Shown one piece after another: positions 11,234 through 19,416 of a DNA stretch of 23,870 nt. Made by a program: the position numbers and the translations under genes. Within the stretch, counting starts at the first letter, position 1. Each line of letters begins with the position of its first letter. The stretch spans positions 1-23,870 of the forward strand of contig LRSR01000285.1 of assembly GCA_001579985.1 (NCBI GenBank), written 5' to 3'. This stretch comes from Hypsibius dujardini. Taxonomy: Eukaryota > Tardigrada > Eutardigrada > Parachela > Hypsibiidae. The notes under the pieces were generated by a model. The model did not search any database and was not told the origin of the DNA. It saw nothing but the letters and a program-made list of their open reading frames with translations.

Positions 11234-12475
11234 CTGGCAGGCGGCCGGCCTGCCTGTCTGTTAGACCATCTGGCTGCCTGCCTCTCCACTCAGACTAACT
11301 AGGGGTCAATTACCTTTGTCAAATTCAGATCGCGCCTGAATTTTTTTCTTGAATACTACCTTTCCCACTATGATTTTAGAACATATGACTCACGGCAGTG
11401 GGGCCCCTGTTCGGTGGAAAAAAATTCGGGGAGAACCCAAGTGCAGCACAAGATCGCTCACGGTTACTTGATTGATTGATCAACGGATTTTAATTTTGAG
11501 TTCTGTCGTTGCAAACGGGAGATATTCTTCCTCCTTGCTCGACGCCAGTTGAAATAATTTGATTCACATCAGCAGAATTTTCTCTTGTGTACGGGACGGA
11601 GTTATGAATCATTTTCGAGCTGGTCGAGCCTGAACGGTAACGAAGGATAACCAAGGTAATATCGAGCGATATTTCAGAACTGATGCCATAGCCCCGCCCA
11701 TCGACTTCATAGCTCCGCGCCTCTGCCCCCATACTTTCAAATATATTCTGCTGATGTCAATCAAATTATTTCCACTGTCTGCCAGAGGAGGAAGAATTAT
11801 TCGCGTTTACAATGAAGAACTCAAAATTTGAATTCGTTAATCAATCAATCAATTGGCCCGGGCCATGTTGTGCTGCAATTGGGTTCTCCCCGAATTTTCC
11901 CCACTGAACAGGGGCTCCACTGCCGCGATTCATATTTTCTAACGTCATAGTTGGGTAAGTAGTATTCAAGAAAAACGTTTCGGAGCGATCTTGTTTTGAC
12001 AGAAGTAATTGATCCCTTGTTAGCCTGAGTGGACAGGCAGACAACCAGATAGTCTAACAGACAGGCAAGCCAGCAAACAGACAGATAGATAGGCAGACAG
12101 ACAAACAGACAGACAGACAGGCAGGCAGGCAGACAGGCAGACAGACAGGCAGACAGACAGACAGTAATTGGCTTCTTGTAAGCGTAATTGTCTGCCAGTT
12201 TGGCGGTGGTTCCTTACCTTCCTCCCAAAACATATTTAGCTTCGTTTTTAGGACTCTGTTCGCGATGTGGTTTCATATCCAGTCAGGAAGTCTGCAAGGC
12301 GTGCATTCTGTTGGACGGATTGAACCGAGGCTTACCGAGACTTGCCGTGGCTGGGAAAATTAAGAAGGTCAACAGGGTTTTTGCGGTTAGTACCAGCCAG
12401 CGTTCGGTAGAGTCCGCGTCCGGTGACAGCGGTTCTCCGGATGACAAACAGAAGCCCGAAGCGGAAGTGGCCTGA
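8792..12475 (+). CDS. CTU1: Cytoplasmic tRNA 2-thiolation protein 1 (CTU1/NCS6/ATPBD3)
   Basis: Seven exons: 8792-8848, 9412-9535, 9606-9781, 10282-10459, 10521-10701, 10803-10921, 12252-12475; 352 aa, close to the human 348, with all phases consistent. CTU1 activates U34 of tRNA Lys, Glu and Gln by adenylation and inserts sulfur supplied through URM1, working with CTU2 in the cytosol. Seen: N-terminal zinc-binding CRRC (5-8) and CKEC (24-27); the PP-loop ATPase motif SGGKDS (57-62), split by intron 2 in the Asp codon; [11 protein letters not shown] (C139, C142, the catalytic/iron-sulfur pair); [18 protein letters not shown]; and C-terminal CSRC and CKAC before LLDGLNRG. Exon 7 ends in a low-complexity hydrophilic tail. 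Nothing is missing. Introns 1 and 3 carry TTGA/TCAA minisatellites, and intron 6 (1330 bases) carries a long palindrome. Confidence 0.96.
8889..9007. repeat. Imperfect inverted repeat in CTU1 intron 1
   Basis: Left arm: ACACACGTGGCC, then TTACTGGGTGGCTGAGTTCGAAC. Right arm: GAGTTTGAGCC, ACACCCAGTA and GGCCATGTGTGT, its approximate reverse complement. Arms are about 45 bases with a short loop. This could be a small foldback element or a hairpin RNA. Confidence 0.65.
9201..9340 (+). repeat. TTGA-core repeat in CTU1 intron 1
   Basis: Two and a half units of about 60 bases: TTGATTGATTG runs joined by GTGTGAATTTTATCGAATTGA. The rest of intron 1 (8849-9411) holds the inverted repeat at 8889-9007 and plain AT-rich sequence. 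Confidence 0.75.
9846..10206 (+). repeat. TCAA-core minisatellite in CTU1 intron 3
   Basis: Units of about 45-50 bases carry AATCAACCAGTCGATGAA, a spacer TCTGTAATGCCATTCAGTC, and TCAATCAACC. There are about five full units and then shorter, degenerate ones ending in plain AATC/AGTC runs. It fills most of intron 9782-10281. Confidence 0.85.
11007..11257 (+). repeat. TCTG array at the left end of the CTU1 intron 6 palindrome
   Basis: TCTG with CCTG and TTTG variants, directly abutting the left arm of the long inverted repeat. Its mirror partner in opposite orientation is at 12061-12164. Confidence 0.85.
11258..12060. repeat. Long palindrome (foldback, MITE-like or hairpin RNA) in CTU1 intron 6
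   Basis: Left arm 11258-11580 matches the reverse complement of 11743-12060 along its whole length, by eye about four bases in five with few gaps. Shared blocks in order include CTGTTAGAC, CCACTCAG, TCAATTAC, TTCTTGAATACTAC, GCAGTGG, CCCCTGTTC, ATTCGGGGAGAACCCAA, TTTTGAGTTCT, ATTCTTCCTCC and GAAATAATTTGATT. The loop is about 160 bases and has AATATCGAGCGATATT at the symmetry axis (11659-11674). I see no coding frame of a transposase and no clear target-site duplication. Confidence 0.88.
12061..12164 (-). repeat. CAGA array at the right end of the CTU1 intron 6 palindrome
   Basis: ACAG/GCAG array on the plus strand, the reverse-orientation counterpart of the TCTG array at 11007-11257. Confidence 0.85.
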
Positions 12476-12677
12476 TTTTGAAGTCGTCTTTTTGTCGTTA
12501 GATACCTTTCGAATTTCTACTCGTTTAAAGGTGACGTTGATGTGTTACGGATGTTATTTTCTCAGTCAGTATATTCGCTCAGAGTACTAAGGAAATCCCA
12601 CGGGCGAGTACATAAACCTTCATCAAGAGACACTAAAAAACGGTCGTATCACTGATGGAGAAGTCGTGTCGCCGTCT
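12476..12677. other. 3' intergenic interval between CTU1 and INTS13
   Basis: 202 bases between convergent stop codons, enough only for two short 3' UTRs. I see no canonical AATAAA on either strand, so variant signals or overlapping transcript ends are likely. Confidence 0.5.
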
Positions 12678-13717
12678 TCACAATTCTATCGAAGCATGAA
12701 TCAACGCATCGTCACGCTGGTTCTTGTCCAATTTAGGCAGATTCTGATAAATTTTTCCGAAGCGACCCCATTTCAACCGCCCTTCGAACTCTGGACGAGC
12801 TTTACGCTTCTTGCTGCAAACGTCAGATGGAAGTAACTTTGCAGATACCGCCGGAACTGATCCTGAAAAAGAAAACGTGGTCAATGTCTGGCCAAGTCAG
12901 GTTTTCCCTGCCTGTCACCCTACTTGTCTGTCTGTCAGCCTCTTTGCTGGTCTGTCTGTCTGTCTGTCTGTCTGCCTGTCTGTCTGACTGTCTGTCTGTC
13001 TGTCTGTCTGTCTGTCCGACTGGCTGATTGTCAGTCTGCCTGTCTGCTTGCAGTTGGGGGTACAGTACCATTGTACATGCGACTTTTCAGTCGACTCTTG
13101 ATCAGGCTTTTAAGGTCCTCGCGGATATGCCTCTTAACCCGACAGAGATAATCTCGCAGCTGCGCATGTTCGAGCGATCGCTGCGAGCAAGATTCCAGCA
13201 GTAGGTCCAATTCCGCCCATGTTACCGCATAGCTCTCCATTCTAATGAAAACACCAACGATCAGCTGAATCATTCAACAGTGCGTCACAGGATTTGAAAT
13301 TTCCGTCCTGACTTACTTCCTCTGGGAAGAGGCGAAGGACTGCAGTAGAGCGTGAGAGGCGATTCCCGGGAGTGTCTGGTTATGCTTCTCCATCTCGAGC
13401 ACTTCATCGATGGCCTGCCGGGCCGCATCCCAGTTGGCATCCTTGGGGTTCACTGTAGTTATGGCTTCCAACAAAGGCATAAACTGCAAAAACCGGACGA
13501 ATTGCAACAATAAAAAGCCATCGATGCTATTCATAGTCCGGCAGACAAACAAAACAACGACAAGTCACAACCTAAACAGATACAATAAAAAAAGACAAAC
13601 AGACAAGCAGCCAAACAGACAGACAATCGGACAGACAGACAATCGGACAGACAGACAGACAGAGAGACAGACAATCGGACAGACAGACAATCGGACAGAC
13701 AGACAGACAGACAATCG

Positions 13718-13775
<58 letters not shown>

Positions 13776-16552
13776 TAGACAGACAGACAGACAAATAGAC
13801 AGACAGGCAGATAGACAGATAAACATGCAGTGATTGGCATGGTGAGGTCAAGATTCAAAAATACTAGTAACGCGAACCTGTGGCAGCAGATAGACAATGG
13901 TATCCGTATAGACGATCGGAAAATAGCTCGTCAATTTTGCCTGCTTTTCAAACAGGGTCTTCTGCAGTGGAAACGATTTCAGGTCCAGCGTATTGACCGA
14001 AAGTAACATTACCATTTCCTGTGGAAAAAAAACTGCATTATCCAGTCCCACTACACTGAATGGCGCAACAGAGCAAATGTCGAAGGACGGACCTTCGCCC
14101 GATAACTGCTAACACGTCCACCCGGTAAGTCTGACAACGCCGGGATATCGTCGATCACCCGGTCTGTGCCCGTCTTCAACTGCTGCAGCGAGATCTTTCC
14201 CCGGCAGAGAAACAACTTGCAGGTCGTCCCGGCTCTGTCGCTTTCGAGCAGCACCGCATTGCCTGCAACAAGGTTCAAACGGATTTAATGTGCCATTTAA
14301 CTTATTCCAAAATCGCGTCTAGTTTCAGATTGTATAATAATAATCAAATTATGAATCATAAATTCATTCCCTTGTTATTCACCCAAACAAAAGTGGGCTG
14401 CGGCACTTACCCTCGAGAACATAGCCAACAAGACATTGGGTTGGTCGGGTAATGGGATCGGAAGGCGATGCCCTGACGAGTTGAGTATTCGGCACCTGAA
14501 CAAGTGCAGGCACCGCACCCTTCACCGGTCGCATCCATTTCATACGCAGTGCCTCACCACCAGGCCGGCCCTGACCAGATTCTCCCACCAGACAAGGGTG
14601 GAAGAGCTCCACGTTGTACGAGACGGAAGTTGACCCACCAGATTTCACATCCTCTCTCATCGGAACTGGTAAGACAAAACAGATATAATCAACTCATTCC
14701 TAGACCAGGTATCTGCCTGCCTGCCTGTCTGTCTGCCCGTCTGTCTGTTTGTCTATGTGTCTGTTTCTTTGTGTGTCTGTGTGTCTGTCTGTCTGTTTGA
14801 GTGTGTGTGTGTCTGTCTGTGTGTCTGTGTGTCTGTCTGTGTGGCTGTCTGTGTGTCTGTCTGTGTGTCTGTCTGTGTGTCTGTCTAGCTGGATGGCTCT
14901 GTCTGCCTGATATGCAGGGATTACGTACTGTCAGAGACAATTGTCCTCGAAAGTCGTAGATCCCAAGTCAGACAGGTCTTGAAGGCATCCACCAACTGAT
15001 TCCCGGTTGCTGCCCCGTACCACGTCACGTAAATCTCTTCATGCTGATCGATCTTAACGACGACAACCATTCAGCACTGCACAAACAAATTCCTCAAACG
15101 AAAAACGAAGCGAACTCCTTACTTTCTCATACACAGGCGCGAATACGACAGAGCATCCCACAGCGATGACTGCCACTTCATACCGTGCAAGGTATCCGAT
15201 ATTGTTGTCCTTAACGGCCGTTCGAATCCTCGTGTACATCTCCTGCTTGTCGTGGCTGGTGGTGACCAGGATCAAGCGCAGGTAGAAGGGCTGGTCCGCG
15301 GACACGGCGTCCAGGTTGTTGTAGTACATCGGCACGGTCAGCAGCGCCTCTGATTCCAGTCCGCGGATCCTGCGGAAGACCCGGTTCAGTGACTGGTCAG
15401 TGGATCCTGCAGGCTGTTTGGTGAGATGCATCAGGCGAGTCATGCGGAGTCGGAGGTCGCGCAGGTGGGACGGAGGAGGGCCGCGTGCCGCCGGTTGTCG
15501 GTCTTCGTGTTCAAGGGGACACACTTCGATCGGTTCAGGATTTTCATCACACCCAAAAATTGACACCTATGGAATGGCGTTATTATGAAGCTGCGCATAA
15601 ACACATCGTAATAGACCGATGAACCAACCGGTTAGAAATGAAGATATACTAATACAACCAAAAAGAACCAACGTCAAATTTATCAATCAATCAACCAACC
15701 AACCAACCAACCAACCAACCAACCAACCAACTAATCAATCAACCGACGAAACAATCACTTACAAGAGGTCGGAACGGTAGCCGACGCGCCAATCTGCCTG
15801 AATTTTTTTTTGACAGATAGTGAACTAAATAAGCACATTTTAGAAATATATTTTGTCTGCCCTTGAGCTTTGGTCTTGGCGAAAATAAATCGAAGGAGCC
15901 CTTTTGCGCTAACCGCTTAACTATTAACTTTAGTAGTTGATTGCTTGATTTAGTTTCACTTACAAATAGATTATATTTCCCATGTACGAATACGAATCAT
16001 ATCCCACCGACAACTTTTCTCAGAGATAAATCAGTAGTAAATAATAATTACATTAAAAGTAAACAATTACAGAACAGAAGCACGAAAAGCAAGCCGGCAT
16101 GGTAAAAAAATCAATCACGATAAAAGTAAAATCAACCAATCAACTGATCAATCAAGTCTATCACATCGAAAGAGCCAACCAATTGCAATCAAGCAATCAA
16201 AGGCAGGATCGCACGGCAAAATCTGACCTGGTAATCGGGATGAACGTCCCACCCGATGCGGCAGTACTCGAAGCACGCCTCCGCCGCCCAGGTCAACCAG
16301 GTCCAGCGCACCGACGGGAGGAGTTCCGTGTTCGGTCCGGAGCGACCCTTCTGCGGCGTGTCGATCTCCAGTGGATCCGGCCCATGCGCCCATAACGTCG
16401 CGGAATTCTCGATCAAAATAATCGTCCGAAAAGCATTGGTGATTGGTGTCCCGCTGCAAGATGACAAACGTTTATGGAAATAAAAGTCTTCTTGCGTGTA
16501 GCTTTCGTCTTCGGAATGCAGTTCCATTTTTCCTGGGCAAGACTCACGCCAT
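12678..16552 (-). CDS. INTS13: Integrator complex subunit 13 (INTS13/Asunder)
   Basis: Ten exons, 5' to 3': 16552-16548, 16453-16228, 15566-15123, 15052-14929, 14665-14411, 14262-14093, 14018-13878, 13483-13317, 13241-13069, 12862-12678; about 629 aa (human 706). INTS13 pairs with INTS14 in the arm module of Integrator, which cleaves snRNA and other nascent RNAs in the nucleus. Asunder also helps dynein localise at the nuclear envelope in germ cells. Seen in order: FRTIILIENS (vWA strand), FEYCRIGWDVHP (family EYCRI), SDIPMRED before SYNVELFHP, EGNAVLLES, GGRVSSYR, EVLEMEKHNQTLP, and ESYAVTWAELDLLLES, each aligning in order with human INTS13. The C-terminal KKRKARPEFEGRLK resembles the family's HQEFAGRL element that contacts the cleavage module. 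Start: exon 1 gives only ATGGC before GTGAGT and joins in phase to exon 2. Least certain are the exon 4 acceptor at 15054-15053 (weak pyrimidine tract) and the exon 9 donor (13068; other GTs lie close by). Confidence 0.9.
12922..13052 (+). repeat. TCTG array in INTS13 intron 9
   Basis: Tetranucleotide array filling most of the 206-base intron 13068-12863. In the INTS13 sense it reads CAGA. Confidence 0.9.
13590..13829 (-). repeat. CAGA array with 16-base higher-order unit, INTS13 intron 7
   Basis: ACAG units are interrupted regularly by AATCGG, giving a repeated CAGACAGACAATCGGA of 16 bases, followed by a pure (CAGA) run near 13715-13768. Lies in intron 13877-13484. Confidence 0.85.
14717..14886 (+). 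repeat. TCTG/TGTG array in INTS13 intron 4
   Basis: TCTG with an 8-10 base higher-order form, TGTCTGTGTG repeated. Lies in the 263-base intron 14928-14666. Confidence 0.9.
15567..16227 (-). other. INTS13 intron 2, AT-rich with CCAA run
   Basis: 661 bases without a gene. It holds a (CCAA)n run at 15691-15741 flanked by TCAATCAA, an AT-rich middle part, and TCAA-type runs again near 16110-16200. No tetranucleotide TCTG array. Confidence 0.75.
15683..15743 (+). repeat. (CCAA)n microsatellite in INTS13 intron 2
   Basis: About twelve consecutive CCAA units with TCAA units at both edges, consistent with derivation from the TCAA core. Confidence 0.9.
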
Positions 16553-17319
16553 TTTTTTCGTTCTTGAGAACATTTCCCCAGCGCATCAAAAGAAAATCCC
16601 TCTGGCGGCTCGCAATTCGAAATCGATATATCGAGGATATCGGGGAAATATCCAGGAAATAAATCGATACTTTTCACGGCTGAAAAATAATAATATTAGC
16701 AAGATGTAAATTCACTCCCGAGACGCGGAATTGTAAAAAAAGATTGCGAGCGCCGACGATCTCGTAAAACTTGTCAATCAATCAATCAATCAATCGATTG
16801 ACGACCATCGAGGCGAAAACTTCTCCACATTTAATCAATCAATCTGTTGACGCAAGATGGTCGATATCATTGGAACAGTAGCTCTTATCAAAGGAACAAT
16901 TGGTTCTCCTGACCGAACAATTTTGTTCCTGACCGAACCATAATGTCTACTATCGAATACATATTTTATATTTTTCATTCGGATTCTAGCCTGGCTGTTC
17001 GGTTAATGAACGTATCACGTTCCATCATTGCATGACAGCGCTCTATCATTTAAAGTGGAAATCGGGAATTGAGTGCTTTGATTGATTTGAGTGCTTTGAG
17101 TACACAATCAGAATATGCTGCAAAGGAATAATGAAAATGTTGTTTGCCTCCGAACAATTTTTCCTGATTTACCCTGGAAAGTTGTCCGTCTGATTATTCG
17201 TTTAAATCAACGCGGCTGATTTCCGACTTGAAAGCAGGCGTTGAATCCACCGTCTTTTGTTGCCACCTTTTTGGGTGAGGAAAAGAACTGCCGGGGATAA
17301 TTAGAAAAACGGCGCAAGG
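16553..17319. promoter_or_regulatory. Shared 5' region between INTS13 and SMARCE1 (divergent)
   Basis: 767 bases between divergent start codons; it must contain both promoters and 5' UTRs. Seen: a TCAA run at 16772-16795 and a shorter one near 16835, a doubled CCTGACCGAAC at about 16908-16938, an AT-rich block near 16960-16980, and a doubled GAGTGCTTTGA near 17070-17100. No clear TATA box or initiator stands out. Confidence 0.4.
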
Positions 17320-17505
17320 ATGCAAGCCAATCCCAACGCCATGCCGTATCCCGGAGGAGGAGGAGGAGGAGGAGGTCACAGCCAAATGGTAAACGCTTCC
17401 CTTCAGAAATTCAATCTTCTCATCCGATTATTACTGCAATTTCAGCAATTTCAGCAGAATGCGGAGCAAATGCATCATCATCGTCAACAACAGCAGCAGC
17501 ATTTC

Positions 17506-17537
<32 letters not shown>

Positions 17538-19377
17538 ACAACCGTCAGGACAGTCCTATCCCGGTAAATGGTGACCACGAGTTTAGCTTAGCCTTAATAA
17601 TGGGATCTGAGAAGTGTTTGACAAATTGAAACCGATCAATTGGATGTGCTCAGGGTCTCGGGATTCGTGGTATTGAATTACCACTTGATTGTCCGTTGAT
17701 TGTTTACGTTTGATTGATTGATTTGGCTATTATGGGGCTAATTTCTCAAAAATATATCCTGATGCTCACTTTGTTTTGCCTACTGGATTTGGGGCCTTTG
17801 TTAACATGTTCTGATCATGTGCGTGTTTTATAAAAGTAAACAGCAACAGATCATGCGATTTAATTGAGACTTAACTCAGTCCGTCTCGGGATCAGTGAGA
17901 TTTATTCAGCTTCGTCACTGAATAACATCTTGTATTGTTCGATTGATTGATTGATTGAGCAGTGATGGATTAATCTTTGGACAAGTCTGCGTCTGCGGCT
18001 CGTTGTATTCCCATTTGTAGGATTGGGTGTCTGCCTCGCGATAACTTGTTTGATTGGCGACCCGGAATTGACCAACCGTTAGTTTCAGTGGTTTAACTAA
18101 AGGTGAACTAAATGTGTTTCCTAACAGGACCTCCATCTGGACCACCCATGTACGGGTTCAATCCGCAGGCCCCGCCGAATCAATCCAACTTCATGCATGC
18201 CCCGCCCCTTCACGAAGCTCAAAATTCTGCAGGGGGCATGGGAGGAGGACCGCCAGGGCCGATGAGGAGTTCAGGTGTGCATCATCACGTCGGCCATGGT
18301 GCCTCTACGTCCTCTCCCAAAATAGAGCACGCCAAATCGCCCCCGCCGATGTACTCGGCCAACTCCAAGCCGCCGAAGGGACCGGCGAAACCGCTCATTC
18401 CGTATCTTCGCTTCAGCAAGAGTGTAAGCAGGCAAAATTATTGAGCACGGCCAAGAAAGAGGATTTTAGACTGTCGTTCATTCGCTGCTTCAAGCTATTG
18501 ATTGATTGATTGATGGGCCTTTTCAAGCAATTGATTTATTGATTAATAAACCGTTTCGAGCAATTGATTGATTGATTGATGGACCCTTTCAAGCAATTGA
18601 TCGATTGATTGATTGACGGACCCTTTCAAGCAATTGATTGATTGATTGATTGATGGACCGTATTTCGATTTTATTGTTAAATACCCTTTTGAGAATCGTT
18701 TTTGGATTTAGGTTTGGGAGAAAGTAAAGACGGAGAATCCGGGTCTGCAGTTTGCCGAAATCGGCCGCATCATCGGCAAACAGTGGCGTGAATGCTCGGA
18801 CGAAGTGAAAGCAAGGATCACTGCGGAGCACAAAAAAGAAACCGAAGAGGTTAGAATGTTTTTTATTCGAAATTCGTTCCGGTCATTTAAAATGGGAGCC
18901 GTCTCGCGTTTCTTCAGTATGTGAAAGCTCAAAATGCCTTCATGGAATCACCGGAGATGGTGGAGTGGACCAAGCATAAGAGCCGCTTGCAGGCCATGGA
19001 AGAGGAGGCGGAAAAGGCGAAGGCTCTCGCTGAGCAGCAGCACCAGGCCAAAGCGGCAGCGGCCGCCAATGCCGCTCACAGTCGAGCCCTTCAGCAGCAG
19101 CAACAGCAGCAGCATCACCAGTCTTCGGCCTCAGCTTCGCAGCCCAGTGGAGGCTTTGCTCAGTTACTGCAAGGACCACTGGAGGAGTTGCAGTCCATGA
19201 GTCAGCGCATGCTACCGGGGAAGCATGCTGGCAACCCTGGTCAGATTCAGAGCAACCAACAACAGCAAGCAGAAATTGACGACGGTAATCGCAAATTGGT
19301 TTTTCCTAGTGTGTGCCTGTTCTATTGTTTCTCGGTCGTACCGGCTGGCTGCCTATCTGTCTGTCTGTCTGTCTCTC

Positions 19378-19416
<39 letters not shown>

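Noticed and set aside
11490-11732. 80-codon minus-strand frame in the palindrome loop, as a possible transposon protein
   Set aside because: Short, no recognisable transposase motif, and crosses from arm to loop.
13590-13829. CRISPR-like regular spacing of repeats
   Set aside because: Spacers are not unique: it is a tetranucleotide array with a duplicated variant, in a eukaryotic intron.
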